The notes under the pieces are model-generated. The model saw nothing but the letters and a program-made list of their open reading frames with translations. It did not search any database and was not told the origin of the DNA. Of a DNA stretch of 64,000 nt, positions 45,716-57,195 are shown one piece after another. Position 1 is the stretch's first letter, and every line of letters starts with the position of its first letter. The stretch comes from Adiantum capillus-veneris (Eukaryota; Streptophyta; Polypodiopsida; Polypodiales; Pteridaceae). Position numbers and translations under genes: made by a program. The stretch spans positions 15,696,809 through 15,760,808 of the forward strand of contig CM043959.1 in assembly GCA_014529385.2 (NCBI GenBank). Direction: 5' to 3'.

Positions 45716-47403
45716 TCGGGAAATTGAGGCTTCATGTCCAAGGCTATGTGGACAAAGAGGACTTATTTATCTCTCCTCTCAAGCATGAGGATGTCATCCT
45801 AGGGGCACCATGGTTTGACCGCCTGGCTGCCGATGTTAAATTTCCTGAAAGGAGAATCTCCTTTAAGTTCAGGGAAAAAGACATGTATATAGATGCTAAG
45901 GAAATGGGTAACACCATCCCCATTGTACATACACAAGCTTTCAACAAGTCAATAAAAAGCTCTATTTCCGTGTACATGATTTTTGTTAAAGACTCTCAAA
46001 ATGAACCTAATGCTTTAGCAAAAGAAAATTAAAGCAACCAAAAGGAATTAGAGTTATCCAATTTTCTCAAGGGGTTTCAAGATGTTTTTATTGACGACAT
46101 CCCTTGTGAACTACCTCCTAAACGAGGTAATGATGACCTTGCAATTGAACTTCTTCTAGGAAGTTCACCGCCCAATAAACCTCCTTATAGAGTTTCTGAA
46201 GCTCAACAAGAGGAGATTATGCGGCAAGTGCATGAGTTAGTTGAGAAGGGTACGGTTAGGCCAAGCTCATCTCCATTTTGCTCACCTGTGCTATTAGTGC
46301 AAAAGAAAAACGGCACATATCGTATGTGTGTCGACTATAGAGCACTAAATAGGATCACTATCAAGAATAGGTTTCCCGTTCCACGGGTAGAAGACCTATT
46401 TGATAAGCTACAAGGATCGACCTACTTCAGTAGGGTTGACCTAAAAAGTGGCTATCATCAAATAAGGATAGTTGATCAAGACATTGTAAAGACCGCATTT
46501 CGTACTACATTTGGTCTTTACGAATACATTGTCATGCCTTTTGGCTTGACCAATGCACCAGCCACATTCAACCGCTTGATGGAGAAGCTGTTCAGGCCTC
46601 ATCGAACCTTCACTGGAGTGTTCTTTGATGATATTATCATCTACTCTAATTCATTGGAGGAACACAAGCAACACCTCCAGGTAATATTTCAAGTTTTAAG
46701 AGAGAATAAACTTTATGTTAATCGAAAGAAAAGTGAATTTTTCTTGCAAGAGATTCAGTATTTAGGTCACATTATCTCTCAAGATGGCATCCAAATGGAT
46801 CCATCCAAGTTAAAGGTAATAAAAGGATGGCCTAAACCAAGGAATCTTCATGAACTAAGAAGCTTCATAGCTATCTGTGCATATTATAGATGCTTCATAG
46901 AAAAGTTCTCACAAATTGCGGGACCATTACATGACCTAACAAAGAAAAGAGTTAGGTATACATGGTCTGCTAAGGAGAACAATGCTTTCGAAAAGCTTAA
47001 AGAAAAGCTTATCTCTCAACCTGTGCTTACACTACCGGATCTCTCAAAACCATTTGAGGTCCAATGCGATGCTTGTGGTGATTGCCTTGGAGTTGTTTTG
47101 CTCCAAGAAGGGCACGCCATAGGCTATGAGAGTCGAAGGCTCGACCCTGTTGAGCAAGCTCTAGGCATATACGAAAAGGAACTCCTTGCAGTTCTACATG
47201 CCTTAGACTCATGGAAGCACTATTTATTGGGGACTCCTTTCATTCTGCGAACGGATCACCAAAGTCTTAAGTACTTCATGACGCAGACCAAGCTCTCCGA
47301 CAAACAAATGAGGTGGGCAAATTTCCTTTCGCAATTTCATTTTCATATTGCTCACATTGCTGGCAAGCATAATCTGATGCACTCTCAAGACGGCCGAGAG
47401 TGA
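45690..47403 (+). pseudogene. Protease end, reverse transcriptase and RNase H of chromovirus
   Basis: The frame after the shift reads GKLRLHVQGYVDKEDLFISP and VILGAPWFDRL (protease ILG motif, about 45799), and is stopped by TAA at 46030-46032. It continues in phase through FLKGFQDVFIDDIPCELPPK, the usual RT entry segment. RT shows LVQKKNGTYRMCVDYRALN, YFSRVDLKSGYHQIRI, MPFGLTNAPATF and the catalytic FFDDIIIYS (about 46621-46647), all intact. RNase H shows VQCDACGDCLGVVL, YEKELLAVLHALDSWKHYL and LRTDHQSLKYF. The normal ADALSR end is lost by an indel near 47375, after which the frame ends at 47403. Only the stop and the indel appear inactivating. Confidence 0.95.
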
Positions 47404-48893
47404 ATGCGGTTTCCATAGCAACTCACAATGATCTATCTTCAATGATAGATGAGTATGCTATTGATCCCGATTTTAGAGATGTGATTTCAGCCCTTGCATT
47501 AGGGAAGAAAGAAGAACCATTTACTTTACCAGATGGTTATCTTCTCTATGGCAATAGACTATGCGTTACTAACTCACTACGTGAGAAAGTAATGTATGAA
47601 TCTCATGCTCCACCTTATGCGGGGCATAGAGGGATTCAGTCTACCTTAAAGGGAATTGAAACATATTTCTATTGGCCTACCATGAAAGTGAACATACAAG
47701 AGTATGTTTCCAAATGTGTGGTATGCCAAAAGACAAAATTTGATAGAGGGAAGCAACTTGGATTGCTTCAACCCTTGCCAATCCCTAATTCACCATGGGA
47801 GAGCATATCCATGGATTTTATCTTTGGATTGCCTAAGTCTATCCATGGGAATACGGGAATATGGACGATAATAGACAGGTTTAGTAAACAAGCTCATTTT
47901 ATACCTGTCAAAAAGACTATCAAAGCCCATCAAATGGCAACCCTCTTTATTTCACAAATTTTCAAGTACCATGGCTTGCCCATGTCCATAGTGTCGGATA
48001 GAGATCCTAGAATGACCAGTAATTTCTGGAAGGGTCTCTTTGAGAATTTAGGAACAAGGCTAAACTTCTCTTCAGCCTATCATCCACAAATTGATGGCCA
48101 AAGTGAAATAGCTAACCTAACCATTCTCGATCTACTAAAAGCCTATGTAACGGAAGTAGATCAAAGATCCCAATGGGAGAAGTACTTACCCTTAGTGGAG
48201 TATGCTTACAATAACAATGTACATACTTCCACGGGAAAAGCACCTTTCGAGGTAATTGAGGGAAGATCAAAAAGTCCCTTGCTACTTAAGGTACATGGGA
48301 AGATCTTCGCTGCAGATGAGTATAGTCGAGACCTACAAGAATCTTTCCAAAAGATTAAGGATGCTATCTCTATCTCACAGCAAAGGCAAAAGGCTGTTGC
48401 TGACAAGCACAGAAGAGCCCAAGCCTTTAAAGAAAACGATTGGGTCTTGTTAAAGTTTCCCAAGGCTCGATTAAGACACACAAGGGGCAAGAATCCTACG
48501 GGTCACCAAAAGTACTATGCTAAACTAGCAAAAAGGTACTATGGTCCCTTTCAGATTCTTAGGCCAATCAATGAGATGGCCTATCAACTCAAGTTTCCCA
48601 ATCATTGGCTCATACACAATGCTTTTCACGTGATCCTATTAAAGCCTTACAAAGGAGAGCCACCTCAAGAACCAACTATTGAAGACCCACCGGAGATCGA
48701 GGACCAAGAAGAGGTGCTGCAGCCCAAGTCTATTCTCCGACATGAAGACAAGGTACTAAGAGGCGGTAAGACTATCCGACGATATCTTATTAAGTTTAAG
48801 AATTATCCTTTTGAAGATGCTAGATGGATGCAAGGCATACAATTAAAGGATAACCTAAACCTTGTCAATGCTTACAATGCTTCCCAAGAGTAA
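47376..48893 (+). pseudogene. Integrase with C-terminal chromodomain of chromovirus
   Basis: DALSRRPRVNAVS in the shifted frame marks the junction with RNase H; from 47400 the frame is open for 497 codons. The zinc part has HAPPYAGHRG and CVVCQKTK (about 47604-47736). The catalytic core has SMDFIFGLP, IVSDRDPRM and HPQIDGQSEIANL, so the D-D-E triad is intact. The GPF/Y region reads YYGPFQILRPINEMAYQLKF. The last 60 or so residues (PKSILRHEDKVLRG, YLIKFKNYPFEDARWM) form a chromodomain, which in this group targets integration to particular chromatin. As a domain it looks intact, but it is cut off from upstream pol by the frameshift. Confidence 0.95.
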
Positions 48894-49396
48894 GCAAATG
48901 TACAAAATGTTAAAAATGAACAAAATTTTTGTCTTATAAAACTCTCTTTTTCTTTATTTGTGCACAAAAATGAAGTAGTATGCATGCTTAGATCAAGTTT
49001 GTGGAGACGACGTCTCCCAAACACCAAGTAGAGCTTGTCACTCTACTATGGAAGACTGATAGGACTAATGTGCAGACATGCTTGCGGCAGCCTCAGGCTC
49101 TCAAGCGCCAAATGGACTAGTCATCCATTGTGGAATGATGTCGTAGGGTAACATAGGGATCCTCTACCCGCTAAGAAAAGGACTCATGAACATGCTTTAT
49201 CTTCTCTACACCATAGTCGAGGACGACTATGATTTCAAGAGAGAGGTAATGTCATAATAATCAATATCTAATTCTCCTAAATGATTTTCTCATATTAAAT
49301 TGATCATTTAATGTGGGGAAGGCCAGGGGAGAAAAAGCTAGAATATTGGTTAAGCTAGCAGACCGGCCACAGTAGGGATCCAAAGGGGGGGGCATC
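48894..49396 (+). other. 3' untranslated region and polypurine tract of chromovirus
   Basis: No gene. The segment at about 49245-49320 (ATGATTTTCTCATATTAAAT) is shared with the remnant at 53965. The polypurine tract AAAGGGGGGGG is at 49382-49392, four bases (CATC) before the LTR start I chose. Confidence 0.8.
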
Positions 49397-50815
49397 TGCA
49401 AAAGAGCCATGTGCAACAATGGGCTAAAAAGACCCTAAGGTTCAGCCCATTAAGACTTCCAAAATGCTAAGGTTCCAAAATTCAAAGGTTGTGTCCAAAG
49501 GTCAACCCTAGGGAAAATTGGATGCTTTGTGTGTGCCCTAAAAGTCTTTGCACATCCCTACATGGGAGGGGGCGAGCCCTAAAGGTAGGGGATGAGAGAG
49601 AAAGCCACACACACACACACAGGCTCCCTTTACACAAAGGGAATGAGGGACACATGTCAGCTCCCTAGGCCAGATGCCCACAAGGTGTGCCCAATTTCTA
49701 TTGGATGACCCTTGAAGTGGACAATGAGAATTAAGCTAGAGTAAATCTAGTTTAATTAATTTAAAAACATTTAATAAAAGAAACCAATGAGAATTAAGTC
49801 TCCTAGAAGACTATTGGGCAGTCTCCCAAGGGGTCCAATGAGCATTCAAAAGCCCCATGGCTTGCCTGATTCCTATTGGCCAAGAGGCAAAGGGGTCCAA
49901 TGAGAGTTTAGTTTAATTATTTAATTACCTAAAGCTCTCACAAAAGGGGAAAGGGGGACACATGTCAGAAGGCTATCACTTATGCTAGTTAATTGTAATT
50001 GGCTTGACTTGGGGAGGGCCAATGAGGCTTCAGCAAGAGCAATTAGCAAGAGGGCTCGCCCAAGAGAGAGAGAGGGGGCTGATTTTTGCAAGGCATTATC
50101 ACACACACACTCACACAAGCTCATGTGTGAAGAAAGAGAAGACTATCTCTTCCCAAGATTTAATGGAGAACTCATCACCTACTCCAAGCTTGTGAGATAG
50201 AAGCCTACATCAACACTCTCTTGGCATGTGGATGCAAATCCAACCAAGAGCCAAGCTTCAATGCATGCTCATCTCCTCTACCAAGCTAATTACTAAGCTA
50301 AGCTATGCTACATATGAGTGATTATGTGAGGAGATGTACATCTTTCTCGTAAGATACTCCTTCTTCCTCTCAATCTACTCTCATACCCTGCTAGCTCTCA
50401 CCATCTTCGAAGGTGTGTGAGGTCTTGGGTCTGAGAACGGGGATAATTCAAGTTGTGTTTGTTAAGTGTTTTGCTTAGTGCATGAAGTTTCCATCTTCAT
50501 TGCACTAGCTAGTCTTGAAGGAACACAAAGAATTGTATTGTACAATGTCTCTCTTGATGGGAGAAACCATAATACAAAGCCTTTTGGAGGGGGGACCGGC
50601 TCCATGAAAATCCGGTCCTCAACTGTTGTCAATAGCTTAATTTCTCTCTCTTTTGAAAGTATTGTCGATGCTATCTAACTAGGTGTTATGCTTTTTGTTG
50701 CTCTCTCCACCCAAGCACTCTTGAAATTCTCATTAGGAATCTATTCTAATGAAATGCCCACTATGTTCATGCTAATTTCCGCTACACATAAGTTATTAGG
50801 CCATTAAATGTTACA
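49397..50815 (+). repeat. 3' LTR of chromovirus (1419 bp)
   Basis: It starts TGCAAAAGAGCC and ends AAATGTTACA. It is nearly identical to 42103-43525; visible differences include a shorter (AC)n near 50100 and scattered single-base changes. Confidence 0.95.
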
Positions 50816-53240
50816 TGTCCTCCTTGCCAAACACAAAATACACATATCTGTCGTCGAAATTGAGCATGCACTGGTGAGGAAAACATATGGCTAAACTACT
50901 TTGACAAACTCAAAAATACAAAAAGCACAAAGTTCGAACTATAAAAATTCAGCTACATTACAGACCTGATAATCGTGTACAAATGTCATCCAAATGTGCA
51001 AGCTGGAGAACAACGTTCGAGTTAAGCTACAAAAAAGCAAGGTGAATAGTTAAACATATCGTCTTGCAATGAAATGTCACATACTAAAACTACAAAGTAT
51101 AGAGTGCACATCATGCAGAGGTGCCATACAAAAGTGTGGTGGAGAGCTGGCACTATGGTCTCTCCAAAATTATGAAAAACAGAATCCGTGCCCTACCCCG
51201 TAGCATTTATATGTTGCACCAACCAAACGCATAGTCATTGGATGCTAGATACGGATAACGAACCTTGTAGTGATGTCGAGCTAGAGTCGCGCTTGTACAA
51301 TTGAAATGTCCAATGTTGTGAATATATGTACGAATTGCTGCCAACAAAAGGTATTAATGGAAAAGACACGTCATGTTGGCAACAATGCGCTTTGATTACG
51401 TCATGCTGGCAACATGGCTCAAATGTAAAGCGATGTGATTGATCACCACAGAGAGGCGGAGGGAGTATCTTGTGCAAATCTGTGAGCAGGGTTGAGGACG
51501 ATGATGACATACTACCTGTTCGACAAGATCAAGCAGCACATGAGCCCTCCTTTGCTTGCCACATGAGGATAGAGAAGGTGGTCTTGGTAGTGGTGATGGA
51601 GACTATAGAAGGTAGGCAAAGACCTAGCGCTATAGCGGTCAAGTTGTAAAAAGGTGGCATCACAGGAACCTCCGTCACAAAGGAGCCAGTATCCATTCCA
51701 TAAGCCGCTAGTTGCCAAAGATCCGGAATGTCCGTATCATGCATCACCAAAACCAACCAAGGGCTCTTCCAGAGGTCGACGACATCAGCAGTCATGGAGC
51801 CGCTTAGCATGGTGCGCACGCTGCCGCAGAGACAAGGTGGCCTTCATCAAAACCCTGTCCATCCCGTTAATCTCTCTTTTTGCTCCTCTTCCTTGCTTTG
51901 CTGGCAAGGACGACTCTCTGAGAGGATCGAAGCCGCATCAAGCAACATTTTTCCCATAGAAGAAGAAAACAAGTCAAGAAGATGTGACCACAAGAGCTGA
52001 TGTATAAGTTTCCTTTATTCCAACGTTTGCTCGAGAGGATTCTTGCTTGCAAAAAATGCCTTGAGACATAAAGGTTGAAAAAGGCTCCCTCACACGCACT
52101 CTTCCTTTTCAGCAATAACGCTCCCGTATTCTCCTCCTTGGTGCTGCTTTTGCTCCTCTTTCATATAGCCTCCAACTCCTCTACTCATGGTAATCTCTAA
52201 AGATTGCACCCTTCGCCTTCTAAAGCTCGCGACCAGTCCTTGCTCGTGGCCCCCTTGGCCAATAGTAGCCTTTCCTATGGCGGTGCTGCTTGGTGTAGCA
52301 CCCCATGCAGGTGGTGATCCTTCCTTTTTTCTTATGTGGCGCTACCCCCCACTGTAGGTAGTGTTCCTCCTTTCTTTGTGTTTTTGCTCTCTGTAGCCTG
52401 TGGATCTTTTTGTAGAAGTGTCCTCCCCACTTTTAATGCTCACTCCTTCCTTTATGTCCACTGTGGTGCCTTCTCTTCGTGTGCTATGAGAACCCCATTA
52501 GCAGAGCTAGCTTCTTCTTCCCTTGGTGCAACTTTTTGGCATGCCCAAAGGGCTAAGGCCATAGTGATGTGTTCCCTTTTTGTTACTGAAAAATCTCATA
52601 TGTATTTAAAAAAATAAAATAAAGAATGAAAATGTTTGATTGGTGAGTACACTGCAACATTCAAGAAAGAGTCATGAGTGTTAGAGGTGGGGTTGTTGAA
52701 AAATGTGAAGAATCCATCATCCAATGTGTATGACTCGACTAAAAATATGAAACTATTTATATTTTTTTGGCAAGGATTTGAAGGCTTGCTAGGGGTTGTT
52801 GTAACTTGTATCATAAATCACTACCTCATACCACCTGACACCTGCTGGTCTACACTAGAAGCTACGAAAAGCCATGAATTAGCTTTGAAATCTGTCAACT
52901 CGAAGCAAAAGGGTATGGAGCCCATTCTCCATGCTCAAATCCATATCCTCCGTCTTCGTAGAAACCGTGCACACAGTCCTTGAGCATCTTGCTTCCCACC
53001 TGGAATAGCCATGGAGGCTAGCAGTTGGCTTCAGTCCCCCCAACTTGTTGTTTCCCCTCTGCCATAACTAGTGCAGCAATGAGCAGGAGCAACGCAGCGG
53101 CGCCTGCTGAAGAAGAGGAGTCTCTGCCCTACACCTCCTGGCCACGAATACTTGCCTCTTGCTCTTGTCCGCCCTTGTCCTAGTTTTGCTGCCTCTTCCG
53201 CAGCACCATCGATCGATCAACCTTACAAAGTGGAGCGATT
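50816..53240. other. Unassigned DNA between elements
   Basis: No gene can be supported beyond the tentative minus-strand ORF at 51235-51819. Open stretches at 51654-52000, 52336-52617 and 52678-52983 (plus strand) lack motifs. Base composition is more GC-rich than that of the Tat-like elements, so low-copy DNA is possible. Confidence 0.4.
51235..51819 (-). pseudogene. Hypothetical protein fragment, minus strand
   Basis: Two open stretches in one frame (51819-51529 and 51510-51235) are separated by one TGA. The first reads naturally, with DLWKSPWLVLVMHDTDIPDL, VTEVPVMPPFYNLTAIALGL and a possible membrane segment ending ITTTKTTFSILMW. I recognise no family. It may be an exon remnant of a host gene, a captured fragment, or chance. 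No splice sites, promoter or polyadenylation signal can be argued with confidence. Confidence 0.25.
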
Positions 53241-53253
53241 GCAAAAAAAAAAG

Positions 53254-53255
<2 letters not shown>

Positions 53256-53290
<35 letters not shown>
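53256..53290. repeat. (TC)n microsatellite
   Basis: About 35 bases of uninterrupted CT units follow an A10 run. Confidence 0.97.
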
Positions 53291-53292
<2 letters not shown>

Positions 53293-53400
53293 GCGCAGTG
53301 GTTAGAGCTGGAGACACATTAGCATGCAAAAAACATGGGAGAGTATAGTAGCAGGTTGAATTACTGGGCTTCAAGCCTACAACTGGTTATCGAGCTAGCA
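53291..53400 (+). mobile_element. Possible tRNA-derived SINE
   Basis: TTGCGCAGTGGTTAGAGC (53291-53308) closely resembles the internal A box at the head of tRNA-derived SINEs. GGTTGAATTA (53354-53363) is a weak match to the B box GGTTCGAATC. The 61-base A-to-B distance is long but possible. The right end is not defined, and no target duplication is clear. It could be a chance match to one box. Confidence 0.35.
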
Positions 53401-53884
53401 ACACCTGCACAATGAGGGCATTCTCTCAATTTCTTTCTCCTCTCTGATCTACTCAATTATCGCCTCTGCTTCATGTATGATGCCCTTACCTGGTCTCTCC
53501 TCTCCCAATTTCTCTTGCCTCATTTGCTGCAGAAGAGTAGTCTCTTCTTGCACAACAAAACCATTCATTCAATCCCTCTCTCCATAGGCAAGGAGTCGAC
53601 CATAGAGAGCCTTGAAAGCTGTGGCAAGAGTGGGGAAAGTGAGGTAAGAGTCGCGGAATGAGAGGACCGGAATGCAAGCAAGCTACGGACAATAAAAGCA
53701 AGGAAGAGGCAATGTAGGCTGCCCAAGAGCAAGGTAGGTGATGGTCACGCTCCTACATTGAGTAAGGGAATATTCGTATATATGGAAGTTTTTAAAAGTT
53801 GCCAATAGGCGGTTCTTGTTTTGGAGTAGAGCCTCTTAGCAAAAAAAAAATTCATCCACAAAACCTAGAATACATACTTGGGTG

Positions 53885-53945
53885 AAGCGCAAAAAAAAGA
53901 CTCTCTCTCTCTCTCACACATACACACACACACACATACACATAG
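53885..53945. repeat. (CT)n and (AC)n microsatellites
   Basis: An A-run is followed by CTCTCTCTCTCTC and then ACACACACACACAC with small interruptions, just left of the chromovirus-related remnant. Confidence 0.9.
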
Positions 53946-53964
53946 TACTGGTATTACTATTGAT

Positions 53965-55559
53965 ACGTGTCATTAAATATAATATCTAACCAATCCAAAT
54001 GATTTTCTCAAATTAAACTGATCATTTAATGTGGGATAATAAACGGGAACAAGGGTTAGAATATAGACATGTGGTTACGGATCTATCTCATCACGTGGCC
54101 AATGGTAAAGGGGTCCAAATAAGAGATGGTCTGTCAAAGAGCAAGGTTAACTAATGGAACTTAAAATACCTTAGTGTTAGTTTCATTAAAGCCTCCAATG
54201 GTCAGTGTTAAAAGTCATTTGACCTTAGGCAAAGCTAGGGCTGAGCTTGAGGTGGGAACCCAACCTAAGCTTGAGGTGCTTGTCGTGCTTGATGACTAAG
54301 GTGTGTGCTTGATGACTAAAGTGCTTGTCGTGCTTGATGACTAAGGTGTGTGCTTGATGACTAAAGTGCTTGTCGTGCTTGATGACTAAGGTGCTTGAGG
54401 TGCTTGTCATGCTTGATAACTAAGGTACTTGAGGTGCTTGTCATGCTTATGAGGAAGGTGCTTGAGGAGCTTCCTATGCATGAAAGTCCCAAAGATAGGG
54501 GAATCTTTGACTTAACCTTCCACTCACCCAAAGGGCGCCCCTTTTTTTCAAAGGGCACATGGGACACATGTCAAACTCTCCCTATGCTTAACCACATGGT
54601 GTGCTTGAATGCTATTGGTTGGGCTAAAGAGGGGTCCAATGAGATTCTAGTTCCATCCAACAAATATCTAGATATTTTCAAGCTCTCTCTCTCTAAGGGA
54701 TAAGGAGGACACTTGTCCAAAGACTACATGTACTTGAATGCATGTTGCATGTGATTGGCTAGGAGGGAGAGGGGTCCAATGAGCTTGAAACATGTGTAAA
54801 AGCTACAACTCGCCCCAAGCAAGCAAGGGGGGTGCTAGGGGGATATACACCACACACACACACACATTTTGTGGATCCATTCTCACTTGGTGAAAGTTGA
54901 GGAACTCCACCTCCTTCTCCAAGCTTGTGAGAAGTGAGAGCCTCTACCAACACTCCTGGCTATGGAATGCAAATCCAACCAAGAGCCATGCTTCAATGCT
55001 TAAGCTTGTCATCTTCTTCATCTTCATTACTATGCTATTATGTATGCTAGCAATAAGAGTGATGATAAGTGAGGAATTGTTTCTTTCTCTTATGGAATGT
55101 TTCTTCTTCCTCTTCCCTATCCTCATTCCCCGCTAGCTCTCTCCACCTTCGAAGGTGTTTGAGGCCTTGGGACTGAGGCTTGGGATAGTTAATTCTTTTT
55201 GCAAAGTTTATGTTAAGCTCGTGATGCATGAAGCTTTCCATCTTCATAGCATCACCAAGGTCACAAGGAACACTAAGATTGTATTGTAACAAAGTCTCTC
55301 TTGATGGGAGAAACTATAATACAAATGCCTATTGGATGGGGACCGGCTCCATATGAATCCGATCCTCAACTATTGTCATGTTCTCTAAACTCTCTCTCTT
55401 GCAAAAGTATTGTTCATGCCAAGTTAACTAAGTACCATGTTTATGTTGCTACCATCAATTAAGTTCACCTACTATGCTCACAAAGTAATCTCACAAAAGT
55501 GCTTCACCTAATTTCCTAATTCCGCTACTCTCAAAGTTCATAGACCATTTTCCATTACA
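53965..55559 (+). mobile_element. 3' remnant of a chromovirus relative (internal end plus LTR)
   Basis: It begins with sequence matching the chromovirus 3' untranslated region (AATGATTTTCTCAAATTAAA, about 54000, against 49270). A diverged LTR follows from about 54130, with ACATGTCA..., two GGGGTCCAATGAG blocks (54630, 54774), an AC tract (54850) and AATGCAAATCCAACCAAGAG (54966). AAGGTGT...GAGG and the final TTCCATTACA (ending 55559) also correspond. All upstream internal sequence is missing. It belongs to a related but distinct family. Confidence 0.75.
54245..54475 (+). repeat. Minisatellite in the remnant LTR
   Basis: Repeated words GTGCTTGTCGTGCTTGATGA and CTAAGGTG(TG/C)TTGA occur in about eight irregular units. 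The chromovirus LTRs lack it at this place, so it arose in the relative. Confidence 0.85.
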
Positions 55560-56310
55560 TATTGGTAGTACTGGTACTGATACAGGTAGTACTGGTACTG
55601 GTACTACTACTGGTACTACTACTAGTACTACTACTAGTACTACTATCGTAAAGGTACCTAAACCCCACACACATATATGGTACTGGTACTGGTACTGGTA
55701 ATGTACGATTACTGGTGCTACTTGTGTACTGCTACTAGAGCTGGTACTGATACTAGTGCTACTTGTGTACATGTATTGGTACTATATTATACTAGATTGG
55801 TATCGGTGCTAGTTATACACTGGTACTAGTGCTACTTGTGTATTGGCATTGTTACTGGTACTGTAATAAATTAAATGTGCTATAAAATCTCTCTGTCTAT
55901 ACACACACACACATATATGGCTAGTTATAACGTGTTGCTATTTCTTGGTTTTATTCGTTGGGAACCTTTGGTGAATCTCTGGCTTGAATTCACTTGCTGA
56001 TTTTTGCAAAATGTATCATGAGGTGATACCCTAATGTTACCTAGTTACCACACACACACATATGATACTAGCACTGGTATTGGTAATGTACTGATCCTGA
56101 TGCTACTTATGCACTGGTATGAGAATTGTCACTGATAGTGGTGCTACGTTTGTACTGGTACTGGCACAATATTATATTGGGTTGATACTGGTGCTACTTG
56201 TGTACTGGTACTGGGACACACTAGTACAACTGCTATTGTACTGGTACTAGTACTGATACTGTTTGTGTACTGTATTACACAAGACTGGTACTAGTGCTAC
56301 ATGTGTACTG
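55560..56310 (+). repeat. TGGTACT-type degenerate repeats
   Basis: Imperfect arrays of GGTACT/TACTAC/GTGCTACTTGTGTA alternate with a fixed block CTAAACCCCACACACATATA (about 55660) and its relative near 56049. A second block, GGGAACCTTTGGTGAAT...CTTGAATTCACT...GGTGATACCCTAATG (about 55960-56035), recurs at 62226-62300. The arrangement looks like a longer repeat carrying the simple-sequence array. Copia copy 2 is inserted in it. Confidence 0.85.
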
Positions 56311-57001
56311 TGTTAAGTATGGAGCCTGATTTACCCTTGTAATTTTCTGTGGTAAAAGCGCACATTTGTAAGGCCCCCATTATGAGGAGAAGCCATCGTG
56401 CGTGAAGGAAAATCACTCATTGGAAACCAAAATTTTCACGGACAAGAATCAGGGGCAACTTTAAAGGCCTCGGGGGCAGAGGCCCGTGAGACCTTTTTTT
56501 GCCGGAATATTCTTTTTCGCCGGAATATTATGGTCGGGCGGCGGCCGGAAAGTGGTCGGAAAACAACCGTCGGTTGGCCGGTGGCCGGTAGTCAATGGCC
56601 GATGGCCGGTGGTCAGAAGTCAATGGCCGGTGGCCGGTGGTCGAAAGTAAATGGCCAGTGGCCGAATTCAAAAGCGGACTTGTCTTCTCAAGGGCGGCGA
56701 CACATGGGCGGATTGGAGGGTCCGATTTGGACTTATTCGCACAAGGGCGGCTACACATGGCTGTCTCTCATAAGAGAGGGCAGCCCTTTTGGCCTATAAA
56801 GGGAGGCCATTTCTACACACATTTCATAGTGTGAAGTTGATGCAACAAGGTGAGTGTGAGGTGGTGAGAGTGAAGCAAGGCGGGAGCTCCATTAAGGGTA
56901 TAATCCCTTTGTAAACTACTTCTTGTTTTGAAGTACTAAAGCCATTGAGTGGCTGCTTTCCCGTGGACGTAGCCCACATTGGGTGAACCACGTATATCGT
57001 G

Positions 57002-57038
<37 letters not shown>

Positions 57039-57122
57039 CTATAATCTCGTGTATATAAATCTGTCTCTCTCCATTAAGTAATCTACTCAATTATCTATTT
57101 AGCTACAAGTTATTTCCTAACA
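56311..57122 (+). repeat. 5' LTR of copia copy 2 (812 bp)
   Basis: It starts TGTTAAGTATGGAGC and ends TTATTTCCTAACA. It contains the GGCCGGTGGTC minisatellite (about 56575-56660), a TATAAA box, and a (CT)n of about 32 bases (57005-57036). Confidence 0.97.
56795..56800 (+). promoter_or_regulatory. TATA box of copia 5' LTR
   Basis: TATAAA lies within GGCCTATAAAGGGAGGCC, and the same position is conserved in all four LTRs (61810, minus-strand 22288-22294, and about 17430). Transcription would start some tens of bases downstream, with the (CT)n tract falling in the leader. Confidence 0.7.
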
Positions 57123-57124
57123 AC

Positions 57125-57136
57125 TGGTATCAGAGC
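57125..57136 (+). other. Primer binding site of copia copy 2
   Basis: TGGTATCAGAGC, a perfect initiator tRNA-Met match, lies two bases after the LTR. Confidence 0.97.
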
Positions 57137-57195
57137 AAGGTTTGCTCATAGCTAAATTATCTCAAGGAAAGGATTCCTTGAATTGAGTGGGAGTT

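Larger units (their letters stand above)
42103..50815 (+). mobile_element. Ty3/gypsy chromovirus, near full-length
   Basis: LTRs lie at 42103-43525 and 49397-50815, with an initiator tRNA-Met primer site at 43527. The order is gag, protease, RT, RNase H, integrase, chromodomain, then a polypurine tract at 49382-49392. The 8.7-kb span is normal for this group. I counted under 20 substitutions between the LTRs by eye, so the insertion is young. One in-frame stop in gag, one frameshift after the protease, one stop before RT and one frameshift between RNase H and integrase break the coding region. No target duplication is recognisable with the LTR start I chose, so the left boundary is uncertain by about 20 bases. 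Confidence 0.93.

Noticed and set aside
56398-56849. Open reading frames of 70-150 codons rich in GRWPVVGSQWP-like repeats in the copia LTRs (also 17398-17879, 22255-22527, 61397-61849)
   Set aside because: They arise from the LTR minisatellite, change frame between copies, and lie partly upstream of the TATA box. They are most likely composition artefacts.
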